Positions 1 through 7,369 of a DNA stretch of 14,144 bases are shown here, piece by piece. A program made the translations under genes and the position numbers. Source of the DNA: an uncultured Prevotellaceae bacterium (GTDB lineage Bacteria; Bacteroidota; Bacteroidia; Bacteroidales; Bacteroidaceae); assembly GCA_947176655.1 (NCBI GenBank), contig CAMWRK010000030.1, positions 1-14,144 on the forward strand, read 5' to 3'. Each line of letters begins with the position of its first letter. The first letter of the stretch is position 1. The notes below the pieces were generated by a model, which did not search any database, was not told the origin of the DNA, and saw nothing but the letters and a program-made list of their open reading frames with translations.

Positions 1-840
1 CGCGGTGCCGTTGTAGCTAACCATAACCACGGTTTTCCTCTTTCCGGCATTCTCTTCACACGTCACCTCGCCAGTACTCAACGCGATCTTGCCTCCCGTT
101 CCGGATGCCGATGTCACCTCAGGCAGAAGTACGGACGACAACACTATCTCGTTGCTTTCACCCACCTTGTCCCCCAGATAGCGTGCCAGATAGACACTCG
201 TCTGGTTCAGACCAAAGGAGGTCAGGCGTCCGGAGTCCAGAATCAGACGTATGATGCCTGTCTTGCCTCCAGGTATGTTTTCCGGCAGATACTCAGCATG
301 CAGATACGGAGGCAGGTGCATCAGTTCCGGACGATAGGCCGTGCGTTCGGTATTTACGACCCTCAGTTCGGCCACTGCCAGATTGCCCTTGCGTATGCTG
401 TCCAGTTCCACGTAATTGGTATTCAGCCTAACGTTGCCGAGGTCTATGGGGAAGCCGGATGTGTAGTCCGCCAATTCGCTCACCACCCTACCCTGAAACG
501 TCAGGAACTCAGGCTCCTTGTCCGCATTGGTATACACCTCCACATACTTGCTGAATGTGCCCAGTATTCCAGCGTCATAGACAAGCGTTATCTCACCCCG
601 TTCCCCTGGAGCGATATTGCCGTGCGTATAGCTGACCTGCGTACATCCGCACGAGGACTGCACCTTCTTGATGTGCAGAGCCTTGTTACCCTTGTTCGTG
701 AAGCCGAAGACCACAGTGTGCGGCCTCTGGAAAAGAATCTCACCGGTCTTCTTTATCTCAGCATCGGCCACAAAACGTGGTTGCGCAAAGAGAGCCATGC
801 CCGACAACAGCAGGCAAAAGAATAAGAAATATCTGTTCAT
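1..840 (-). CDS. DUF1573-containing exported protein, C-terminus cut by window edge
   Basis: The frame is open from the ATG at 840 to the left edge: 280 codons with no stop, so the gene is partial at its 3' end. Residues 1-19 form a signal peptide with a likely cut in ALFA|QP; no lipobox Cys is present, so a periplasmic or surface product is predicted. Residues 41-120 fit a DUF1573 immunoglobulin-like domain: a VVFGFTNKGNKAL strand pair, the hallmark SCGCT (63-67), then IAPGERGEITLVYDA and GTFSKYVEVYTN. A second repeat seems to start near residue 130 (FPIDLGNVRLN). DUF1573 proteins are abundant in Bacteroidota but their function is not established; the CGC motif is conserved and could bind metal or a partner (inference). 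The gene stands apart from the genes to its right, behind an 874-base gap, and has its own candidate promoter. Confidence 0.88.
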   Translation of the reverse strand, partial: MNRYFLFFCLLLSGMALFAQPRFVADAEIKKTGEILFQRPHTVVFGFTNKGNKALHIKKVQSSCGCTQVSYTHGNIAPGERGEITLVYDAGILGTFSKYVEVYTNADKEPEFLTFQGRVVSELADYTSGFPIDLGNVRLNTNYVELDSIRKGNLAVAELRVVNTERTAYRPELMHLPPYLHAEYLPENIPGGKTGIIRLILDSGRLTSFGLNQTSVYLARYLGDKVGESNEIVLSSVLLPEVTSASGTGGKIALSTGEVTCEENAGKRKTVVMVSYNGTA

Positions 841-848
841 AGCACTGG

Positions 849-880
849 CAAAGATACAAATAAGTCAGTGATTACACAAA
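849..880 (-). promoter_or_regulatory. Candidate Bacteroidota sigma-ABfr promoter for the DUF1573 gene
   Basis: Read on the minus strand, TTTG (880-877), 20 bases, then TATCTTTG (856-849) fits the Bacteroidetes pattern TTTG-N19-21-TAnnTTTG. Transcription would start only a few bases before the ATG at 840, so the leader would be very short. That either means a near-leaderless mRNA or that the match is by chance. A second TAnnTTTG (TATATTTG, 884-877) overlaps the upstream element but has no matching -33 box. Confidence 0.4.
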
Positions 881-1036
881 TATAATCCTTACCAATCTCT
901 CGCGCTTTGCAATACGCCCCAAAATACCGGATGGGCCGGCCAAGAGCTGCCCCACCATATTCAGACAGTAGCAACCACGCCTATGCCTTATTAATATACT
1001 TACACACAAAATCACTTCTTCACGAGGACGAAATGT

Positions 1037-1052
1037 CGTCTTTGCGAAGACG
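1037..1052. repeat. Short perfect hairpin CGTCTT-TGCG-AAGACG
   Basis: A six-base stem, CGTCTT (1037-1042) with AAGACG (1047-1052), closes a TGCG loop. It carries the same GTCTT/AAGAC half-sites that make up the larger array at 1371-1453, in opposite order. It overlaps a second small dyad, GACGA (1027-1031) with TCGTC (1036-1040). No function is assigned, and the match to the array could be chance. Confidence 0.4.
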
Positions 1053-1370
1053 GGAATGAGGGCTCGGTAGTACAGTAGCGGGGATCGCATTGGCATTCTG
1101 CCGACAAAACATTTCTATCGAAAAATTATTACACGTTAGCATCATGACTGACGGAATCCAGCCGATGCCATCAGTACAAAAGTCTGCTTTTGTGCGTAAA
1201 GCTGGAAGAGGCGTGACAGACTATGTAGAATTTCGATGCCCAAAGCGTCTTCCACCTTTTATTTTGCCTTACCGTATCTTATTGCATCATAGTCTATTAC
1301 TATAGCACACGTGCGACGTACAAATGCCCGTCATGTCATCTTGTGCCAGGTGTCTCGCATACCCCTCAAA

Positions 1371-1453
1371 AAGACATCGCGGTCTTGGGGGCGAAAGACC
1401 GTGGTCTTAAGCGCGAAGACCGATGGTCTTAACGCTTAAGACCACGATGTCTG
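1371..1453. repeat. Four-unit AAGACC/GGTCTT palindrome array with nested 14-bp dyad
   Basis: Four imperfect units begin at 1371, 1395, 1416 and 1438, at 21-24 base spacing. Each unit is itself a palindrome: AAGACATCGCGGTCTT, AAGACCGTGGTCTT, AAGACCGATGGTCTT and AAGACCACGATGTCTG. The units also form a larger dyad: CGTGGTCTTAAGCG (1400-1413) is the exact reverse complement of CGCTTAAGACCACG (1433-1446) and encloses unit three. Unit one is nearly the inverse of unit four, with two mismatches in 16. The segment can therefore fold as four small hairpins or as one long nested stem. It lies in the non-coding gap, about 530 bases upstream of the DUF1573 start. It could be a dispersed palindromic repeat, an array of operator sites about two helical turns apart, or a structured RNA. 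Confidence 0.75.
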
Positions 1454-1596
1454 AACCTCGACATCACAATGACGTGTTTCGGACACCGTGAAAATGTATC
1501 GGAGAGACCGTTTTATCCACTCTGGAGTTGCCAGGCAGCACATCAAAAAATCATGACATGAATGTCGGTTGTCCAGAATAGCAATAGCAGCATACA

Positions 1597-1643
1597 ACGC
1601 TGAGATGCCGGAAAACGCAATACGTTCTCCGGCATCTCAGCGT
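1597..1643 (-). terminator. Long GC-rich stem-loop after the DUF4837 gene, possible terminator
   Basis: ACGCTGAGATGCCGGA (1597-1612) pairs perfectly with TCCGGCATCTCAGCGT (1628-1643). After one mismatch the stem continues as AACG/CGTT (1614-1617 with 1623-1626) around a CAATA loop. It lies 71 bases beyond the DUF4837 stop codon. There is no T-run on either side, so it is not a textbook intrinsic terminator. It may stabilise the mRNA 3' end, act as a factor-assisted terminator, or be a dispersed repeat. Confidence 0.45.
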
Positions 1644-1646
1644 GAA

Positions 1647-1666
1647 AGCGGGGGGGTACTCCCGCT
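1647..1666 (-). terminator. Short hairpin with TTT after the DUF4837 gene, weak terminator candidate
   Basis: AGCGGG (1647-1652) and CCCGCT (1661-1666) form a six-base stem with an eight-base loop. Read on the minus strand, the stem is followed by TTTCACG, a very short T-run, about 48 bases past the DUF4837 stop. Together with the longer stem just downstream it may end the operon, but neither is strong by itself. Confidence 0.35.
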
Positions 1667-1714
1667 ATATATACAATGTATAAGGTAGCAGGACGGTGCA
1701 AGGCCGGCCTCGGA

Positions 1715-2701
1715 CTATTTAAGCGTGCGCAAGGCCGCCTCCATCTGGCGGACAAGATCGCGCTTGTCGGTAGACGGGGAGTAGACAAAGCCCTCGCCTA
1801 CTATCACACGGCCTGCCGCACTGTCCACACGGACAATGCTCACGAACGGACCTCCCAAAGCACCGTTTCTCATTTCCCACAGGCCCCGGATCTCCAGCAC
1901 ACCCTGCCCGTCGTCCTTGCGCCGCCTTCCCACTACCAACGGGCTGCCCTTCTCGCGTGCCGTCTGCATCCATTGGTCCGGACGCTCCCCGGGAATATTC
2001 TTCTGCATGACGGAGTCGCGCTTAGCAACAAAGGCTTCGAGGTTGAAGACATCGCCATCTGGCATGTCGTATGTATAGACCACCAGATTCAGGTCTTTCT
2101 CTATAAGATTCGTGCTGCCCCACAGAAAGTTCTCTCCAGTCTTTGTGGCACCCATGTGTGCCGGGACACAGATGGTCATACCCAACACACGGTTCAGGTC
2201 GTCGCTCACTTTCTTGCTGTACTGTTTGCGGAGCTCCATGGCACGGAACTCTATCTGAGCATCGGCAAGAATGTCCCGTATGCGTTCCGCATTCTGTGAA
2301 AGGTAGACCCTCAGTGCCTCCATGGAAGGAGCCGCAACGACAAGTTCCAGCTGCGGACGTGCATACTCGTCACGTCTGGTGCCCATCAACGGCTTGTCCA
2401 GAGAGGAGTCCATCCTGACAGCAAGTTTGGTATGGAAAGTGAGATACGCAGGGTCGGTGTCGTTGCTGAATATCCTTGTCACCCGGAACATCTTCTCTGC
2501 CTGTAGCAATCCCGGCACCTGCCCTTCTACGATGGAGTTTATCGTGTCCTGCAAATCACTGTCCCACACACTCCTGTCCACCACCAGCAGCAACTCGCTC
2601 GGCAATCCCCTGGAGGCCACCAGCACCCTTTTCCTTTCTCCGTTGCCGGAACAGGCGGCCAAAATAACAGACACCAGCAGAAATGACACAATCTTTCTCA
2701 T
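1715..2701 (-). CDS. DUF4837 family lipoprotein
   Basis: This 328-aa protein starts with a lipoprotein signal: basic MRKI, a hydrophobic stretch, and a lipobox LAAC at 14-17, so Cys17 would be lipidated and the protein anchored in an envelope membrane. The body matches the DUF4837 family of Bacteroidota: an early conserved segment around GLPSELLLVVDRSVWDSD (32-49), a middle MTICVPAHM segment (175-183), and a C-terminal half with WMQTAREKG and FVSIVRVD. I know of no established biochemical role. The gene follows the alpha-2-macroglobulin-like gene after 39 bases on the same strand, so they are probably co-transcribed. The ATG at 2701 is preferred because it is the only one that provides the lipobox. 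A role as membrane-bound partner of the macroglobulin is only inferred from gene order. Confidence 0.88.
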   Translation of the reverse strand: MRKIVSFLLVSVILAACSGNGERKRVLVASRGLPSELLLVVDRSVWDSDLQDTINSIVEGQVPGLLQAEKMFRVTRIFSNDTDPAYLTFHTKLAVRMDSSLDKPLMGTRRDEYARPQLELVVAAPSMEALRVYLSQNAERIRDILADAQIEFRAMELRKQYSKKVSDDLNRVLGMTICVPAHMGATKTGENFLWGSTNLIEKDLNLVVYTYDMPDGDVFNLEAFVAKRDSVMQKNIPGERPDQWMQTAREKGSPLVVGRRRKDDGQGVLEIRGLWEMRNGALGGPFVSIVRVDSAAGRVIVGEGFVYSPSTDKRDLVRQMEAALRTLK

Positions 2702-2746
2702 AAACGCACTCGTTTATTGTTTTTTCCGTTGACTGACCTATCAGTC
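2701..2746 (-). promoter_or_regulatory. Two back-to-back hairpins in the macroglobulin-DUF4837 spacer
   Basis: TAAACG (2701-2706) pairs with CGTTTA (2711-2716) around CACT. GACTGA (2731-2736) pairs with TCAGTC (2741-2746) around CCTA. Both are perfect six-base stems. The first abuts, and includes one base of, the DUF4837 start codon; the second spans the macroglobulin stop codon. There is no obvious Shine-Dalgarno sequence, as is usual in Bacteroidota, so structure next to the start could set translation of the second gene. Regulation is inferred. Confidence 0.4.
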
Positions 2747-5700
2747 CCTACTCCTTATACTGAGAACAGCATTCACGCCATGTGCGCGGAACTCTTCTGC
2801 ATAGCAACACTTTATCACAGGTATGCCAGAAGCGTACTCTCCAGGGCGCTCCACTGTGAACTCCGTATCCAGAATGTATTTGCCGTGCGGCAACGCCGGT
2901 ATGAAATAGTCGGTACGATCATCGTGCACCTGCATATAATATCCCACGCCCAACTGCCAGCCACATCCGGACAGCTTGCTGACAGGCTCCACGGCACCGG
3001 CACGCGGTATGCTGAGTACGAGATATTCATAATCACGCGAAGCGTCTATCAGTATGCGCTCGCGAACCTTGTCACCCGTCTTCGGAGTCTGCGTGCTGAA
3101 AGTGCGCTCCAGACTTATGCCCATACCGGCATCCTTCACCAGTTCCACGGGCATGGCATACTCGGCATAGACGGCGGCCCACATAACGCCATCACCATCG
3201 TTCCTCACCGTCACCGTGCCAGCCTTGGAAGCATCCAGAGTGTCCCGGAGCACGGGCTGTGCGGCATTGCCACGGCGGCTGATGTCTCCGCCTGTAAGGG
3301 CATAGACGGCATCTATGCAGTCCACGGGCGTCTTCCAGCCCTGTGTGCGTTTCTGGTCAAGAAGCCACCGCTGCATCCCGCGCAGGACAAGCGTGTCCTG
3401 CGGACACACTGTCTGCCATGCCTCCATGACCTGTGTGTGTATGTGCAGACGGCGGTCTATGCTCTGCCAGTTGCCGCCGCGGTAGGCCAGATATGTGCCG
3501 TCGGAATGTTTCAGGCGCATGGCCAGCACCTTGACACCGTCCTTCAGCACAGCCTCCTTTAGGGCATGCTTCACCATCATGGCAATGGCTATGTACTCGC
3601 TGTCCATGTGCTCCAGGTTGTCCGGAAGATGTTTCAGTACGGTCTTTACCAGATTCTGTGTCTCCTTGTCGGCCTGACCGTCCCTGGTCAGCACATACAG
3701 CGTGCGCAGATCGGATAGTCCTGCACGCCAGTCTTTGTCGTGCTTCTTGCGGTCGGCAATGTCCTTTTTCAATGTTGCCAGCAGGTAACGCTTTATTCCG
3801 GACTGAACCTTGACAGCCACATCGTTGCCAGAGCCCAAGCGCGCCAACAGATAGCCCACCTCGCGTGTCATGTATGCACTGCCGTTAAGTCCGCTGTACC
3901 ACGGCATGCTGCCGTCGGCCAGCTGCATGGATGACACCTTATTTATATATAGGGCGGTGTCGGGCAGACCCAGTTTATATGCCGCGTAATAGGCCGATGT
4001 GTAGGACAGCACATCGTCACCCTTGGGAACAGCAACCGCAGGCAGAGCGTCTATAGCCGTCTGCACGGGGTCGGACACTGTCTCGACGATTATCCTTCTG
4101 TCCACGGCTCCGGCAGGGAACAGTTCAGAAGTGTTGACCTTGGCATTCTCCCCTGTCTCTATGGTCAGAGCCCTGCTGTCGGTGAGCTGCACCACGGAAG
4201 AGAGGACGGGGATTTCTCTCTGTTCGCCATCGCTGTCGGCTGCACCGGCGGCCACAGCGCGGAACCTAAGCCCCTTCAGCCCCTCGGGCACGCGACACGA
4301 AAGCACCAGCACCGTATCCCTGTCACGCTCCAGAGAGAACGTGTGGGTCTTCTTCTTCAACACCTTGTCCGTAGAGGCATCCATGACCTGTATGCGCACT
4401 TTGCCCTTCTGTACTGTCTCGCCTATGTTGTTGATGGCCACGGTGAACGACATGTCGTCCTTCTCGCGCACAAAACGTGGCAGCAGCATCTTTACGGTCA
4501 GTGGCTTGCGGGCAACTATGCGTTCCGCCAGCACGCCGGCCTGCATATCGGCAGTGTGAGCTATGCCATTCAGATTCCACGTTGTCAGACTCTGAGGCAA
4601 CGTGAAACTTATGGCTACCCGTCCGTCGGCATCGGTTCTCAGTTGTGGCATGAACATGGCCGTCTCGCTGAAATCGGTGCGCAACTCAACTTCGTCCAGT
4701 CCGCCAACCTCAGCCTCCTCCACCGCATCCTCGTTCTCTGCGCCGTTATCGGCAGTGGCCTTGGACATCATCTTGACAGAGGCCAATTCATACATGTTCA
4801 GAGCGCGCAGACGCATAGGTGCCTTGGCATCGTACACAGGCATGATTCCGCCGCCGGCGGCAAGGAAATTGCCACGCTTGATGAAATACTGCATATCCAG
4901 ACGGCTGTAGGAATAGTTCTTAATGGCGTTGGTCCACACGTCGAAGTCGTGCCAATAGCTCGCGCAATGTATGTTGAACCAGCTGCCGAAGGTGGTACGG
5001 CTGTACGGTATACTGTGGTTCATGGACAGGTACATCGTCCAGCGGTTCGGAGCGAAAGCATCAAGAGAGGCATCGTACATGGCCAGCATGACATTGGCAT
5101 TGACAGGGTGTCCGTTGGTGTCGTACACACGCATCGTCCACTGTTCCGTGGCTCCGGGTCGGGTATGGTCGCGGAAAGTGTCCCAATGTATGGAAAGCCC
5201 GGTCTCGGGCAGACGGTGCAACAGTTTCAGCCCCTTGGAGTGTACCACGCCATCGCTCACGTAGACAGCAATAAGGCGCAGGCCGTCGCCATAGCGTTCC
5301 TCGTAAGGGATGTCCATGCAGCGCAATGTGTCAGTCATAACCATGACGGTGTCCATTACTACGGCATCGCCGGCAAAGGCCGTCAGGAAGACATAACGTT
5401 CCCGTCCCTCGGTGTTGCGGAATTCCAGACGTGCCGGCGTTGCGGCATCGAAAGTATCGGCAGGACATTCCAGCCAGTCCTTGGCGATGCGTTCCGGTTC
5501 CTCGACAGGCGGATCGGTGAAGAGGCGCATGGACTTGCCCGCCGTCTGTGTCTCGCCCTGTGCGGACAGTACGGATACATCAACACGCAACATGGGATAG
5601 TATCTGTACACCTGTTCGCGCATGACCGGCACGGACACGGCAAAGCGTCCCTCCATGTCAGTATATACAGTATCGTAGGTACAGGTGTTGTCCACGGCTC

Positions 5701-7216
5701 TGCCACGCCACCACCAGCAGCATATCCTTCTGGCCACGGTGGTGACACGCGCTCCGCGCAGTGGCGTACCGTCGTAGTTCATGGCTCGTCCGGAGACAGT
5801 GACAATGCTGTCGCCCTGCCCGACAAATGCATCTTCCGCCAAAGGCATGGCAACGTTGTCGTCGTTCTGCCCGTCCAGTTCAACATAGAACGTGGGGCGT
5901 TTGTACTCCTCCACCCTGACGGAGTGCATGGTACCGTCCACATTGACAGTGTACCATCCCAGTTCGGCATCGTCGGGAATGGAGAGCACCGCGCTAAGTG
6001 TGCCGAACTCGTCGCTACGTGCCACGGTGTCGGCAACGGCATTACGGTTTCTGTCAAGAAGCCGGACGGAGCATTCGCGCCCTTGGCGCACATGAGCCTG
6101 CCAGTGTTTCTGTTCGTACAGCACAGCCGACACCATGACCTTCTGTCCGGGACGGTATATGGCACGATCCGTGTATATGGCTACACGCGGCGTATAGCTG
6201 GCAGAGGGAGGATTATAGTTGTAACGACCGTAATGCCTGATTTCCGGCAGACAGCTGTCGGCTCCCAGAACGACACGCACGGTGTTCTTCTTGCTGTCTC
6301 TCAGTACAGTGGCCTCAGGACAAGGCTTGCCGCTACGGGCATCCACTACGGATACGCGTTCCTGTCCGCCAGGCATGTCGGTGACAAAAGCCTGAAGGCG
6401 CGAGACGTCGAACTTCACAGTCAGACCACGCGGCTTGCGTCTGAGCCTGGCAGAGGTGTATCCCTTTATATCCATGGTGTAGCGACCGGGCTGCATGGGA
6501 GCCGTCAGTGTGTTGCGACCCACAACACGGCCACGACTGTCACGTACAGTCCATTCAACTGACTTGATATTGATAGAGTCGACATCCATACGGAGAGAAT
6601 CGCCGGGGTAGTACACCTCGGACATGCTTATGTGCAGACGGGGAGCATTGCGCCAGATGGAGTCGTTGGCAGCCATGAGACGTTGTATTTCCATGCGCAC
6701 CTCCTCGGGACGGCGGTTGCCGCGGGCAGCATAGAACGCAATCAGTTCCTTCTCACTCATAACAGAATCGCCGACCCACGAACTGGCAGCCTGCCATATC
6801 ACATAGAGCATGTTACTGCCGTAGATTTTCTCGTCCTTACCTTGCTTGACGATTGGCAGCCAGTCGCGCGTAGGGGCATCGTACAACATATCCGGATCGG
6901 CCAAAGCCTCGCGGAAAAGTTCTATGCTACGCCTGCGCCACTCGCCAGTGACATCGGTATTGGAACGCATGGCATAAAGCTGGGCAAGACTTGCCGTGTA
7001 GAGCGCACGCCTGACACCGGTCTTGTCTTTGCGTACATCCTCAAGCAGACGCAGGTTGTACTCTATACTGTCGGGCGACACCATCTCGCGCAACAGACAC
7101 TGCTGCAACAGTTCGGCCAACTCATATTCCCGGGACATGGCGGTCAGGGGCACAAGCAGCACAAGTGCAAGCACAAGTACCACCTTCTGGAAAATAGCTG
7201 TCGTTTTCTTACGCAT
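2741..7216 (-). CDS. Alpha-2-macroglobulin-like exported protein without thioester
   Basis: This 1491-aa protein has an N-terminal signal peptide (hydrophobic 9-26, likely cut after AMS near 28) and no lipobox. A helical region (30-190) precedes macroglobulin domains. The MG2 hallmark YTDRAIYRPGQKVMVSAVLY is at 349-367. The A2M domain spans about 845-935, with RTDFSETAMF, GRVAISFTLPQSLTTWNLNG and PLTVKMLLPRFVREKDD. A thioester-domain-like helical region follows from about 1055 (SYTSAYYAAYKLGL; LADGSMPWYSGLNG), then a C-terminal receptor-like domain. Where thioester members carry a CxEQ motif, this protein reads VPKGDDVLSYT, so it cannot form the covalent protease trap. Bacterial homologues are thought to protect the envelope from proteases. 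Bacterial A2M genes often sit beside pbpC; here the partner is a DUF4837 gene. An acidic linker (820-842) may be the bait region (inference). Confidence 0.9.
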   Translation of the reverse strand: MRKKTTAIFQKVVLVLALVLLVPLTAMSREYELAELLQQCLLREMVSPDSIEYNLRLLEDVRKDKTGVRRALYTASLAQLYAMRSNTDVTGEWRRRSIELFREALADPDMLYDAPTRDWLPIVKQGKDEKIYGSNMLYVIWQAASSWVGDSVMSEKELIAFYAARGNRRPEEVRMEIQRLMAANDSIWRNAPRLHISMSEVYYPGDSLRMDVDSINIKSVEWTVRDSRGRVVGRNTLTAPMQPGRYTMDIKGYTSARLRRKPRGLTVKFDVSRLQAFVTDMPGGQERVSVVDARSGKPCPEATVLRDSKKNTVRVVLGADSCLPEIRHYGRYNYNPPSASYTPRVAIYTDRAIYRPGQKVMVSAVLYEQKHWQAHVRQGRECSVRLLDRNRNAVADTVARSDEFGTLSAVLSIPDDAELGWYTVNVDGTMHSVRVEEYKRPTFYVELDGQNDDNVAMPLAEDAFVGQGDSIVTVSGRAMNYDGTPLRGARVTTVARRICCWWWRGRAVDNTCTYDTVYTDMEGRFAVSVPVMREQVYRYYPMLRVDVSVLSAQGETQTAGKSMRLFTDPPVEEPERIAKDWLECPADTFDAATPARLEFRNTEGRERYVFLTAFAGDAVVMDTVMVMTDTLRCMDIPYEERYGDGLRLIAVYVSDGVVHSKGLKLLHRLPETGLSIHWDTFRDHTRPGATEQWTMRVYDTNGHPVNANVMLAMYDASLDAFAPNRWTMYLSMNHSIPYSRTTFGSWFNIHCASYWHDFDVWTNAIKNYSYSRLDMQYFIKRGNFLAAGGGIMPVYDAKAPMRLRALNMYELASVKMMSKATADNGAENEDAVEEAEVGGLDEVELRTDFSETAMFMPQLRTDADGRVAISFTLPQSLTTWNLNGIAHTADMQAGVLAERIVARKPLTVKMLLPRFVREKDDMSFTVAINNIGETVQKGKVRIQVMDASTDKVLKKKTHTFSLERDRDTVLVLSCRVPEGLKGLRFRAVAAGAADSDGEQREIPVLSSVVQLTDSRALTIETGENAKVNTSELFPAGAVDRRIIVETVSDPVQTAIDALPAVAVPKGDDVLSYTSAYYAAYKLGLPDTALYINKVSSMQLADGSMPWYSGLNGSAYMTREVGYLLARLGSGNDVAVKVQSGIKRYLLATLKKDIADRKKHDKDWRAGLSDLRTLYVLTRDGQADKETQNLVKTVLKHLPDNLEHMDSEYIAIAMMVKHALKEAVLKDGVKVLAMRLKHSDGTYLAYRGGNWQSIDRRLHIHTQVMEAWQTVCPQDTLVLRGMQRWLLDQKRTQGWKTPVDCIDAVYALTGGDISRRGNAAQPVLRDTLDASKAGTVTVRNDGDGVMWAAVYAEYAMPVELVKDAGMGISLERTFSTQTPKTGDKVRERILIDASRDYEYLVLSIPRAGAVEPVSKLSGCGWQLGVGYYMQVHDDRTDYFIPALPHGKYILDTEFTVERPGEYASGIPVIKCCYAEEFRAHGVNAVLSIRSRD

Positions 7217-7237
7217 AATATTGTCTTTTAGATGTTA

Positions 7238-7268
7238 CAAAGTAATACAAATGCCCGGTTACTCGCAA
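7238..7268 (-). promoter_or_regulatory. Candidate promoter for the macroglobulin-DUF4837 operon
   Basis: On the minus strand, TTG (7268-7266), 20 bases, then TTACTTTG (7245-7238) approximates the Bacteroidetes consensus with one mismatch in the TA of TAnnTTTG. The start codon at 7216 lies 21 bases further on. The spacing is right, but the boxes are imperfect. Confidence 0.4.
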
Positions 7269-7330
7269 TTATTTCGCGCTGATTTTACCTTAAATTAAGC
7301 TTTTCCGGAGTTATTTTGAAATAATTTGTA

Positions 7331-7338
7331 TAAATTTG
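7331..7338 (+). promoter_or_regulatory. Candidate -7 box for the 81-aa / patatin operon
   Basis: TAAATTTG matches TAnnTTTG and lies 31 bases before the ATG at 7370, in the AT-rich divergent spacer. No TTTG lies 19-21 bases upstream; the nearest, at 7315-7318, is only 12 bases away. This is therefore half of a promoter signature. Confidence 0.3.
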
Positions 7339-7369
7339 GACATCAAATCATAAGGATACTACTCTATAT

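Larger units (their letters stand above)
841..1714. other. 874-base intergenic region rich in inverted repeats
   Basis: No convincing gene was found. Short open frames at 872-1096 (minus), 1090-1305 (plus) and 1543-1788 (minus) have no recognisable domain, signal peptide or start context, and the last overlaps the real DUF4837 gene. The region lies between the 3' end of the DUF4837 gene and the 5' end of the DUF1573 gene, both on the minus strand. It contains hairpins at 1037-1052 and 1176-1193 (ACAAAAG, TCTG, CTTTTGT), the AAGACC/GGTCTT array at 1371-1453, a small dyad at 1555-1566 (GACAT, GA, ATGTC), and hairpins at 1597-1643 and 1647-1666. I saw no tRNA or transposase remnant. An unannotated small RNA or a mobile repeat remains possible. 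Confidence 0.7.

Noticed and set aside
298..825. Plus-strand open frame of 175 codons at the left end
   Set aside because: The minus strand encodes a clear DUF1573 protein with signal peptide across the same bases.
872..1305. Two short frames (minus 872-1096, plus 1090-1305) in the long gap as possible genes
   Set aside because: No domain, signal peptide, plausible start context or coding-like composition. The minus frame runs through the hairpin at 1037-1052.
1701..1710. Palindrome AGGCCGGCCT just beyond the DUF4837 stop
   Set aside because: Too short to assign a role; ordinary in GC-rich DNA.
1676..2299. Plus-strand open frame of 207 codons
   Set aside because: It is antisense to the DUF4837 lipoprotein gene, which has a lipobox and family-like sequence.
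2717..3562. Open frame of 281 codons on the plus strand opposite the end of the macroglobulin gene
   Set aside because: Same antisense-shadow effect; no recognisable motif.
4343..6562. Open frame of 739 codons on the plus strand opposite the macroglobulin gene
   Set aside because: It is antisense to a well-supported gene with clear domains. GC-rich codon bias removes stops from the antisense frame, and the translation has no domain or export signal.
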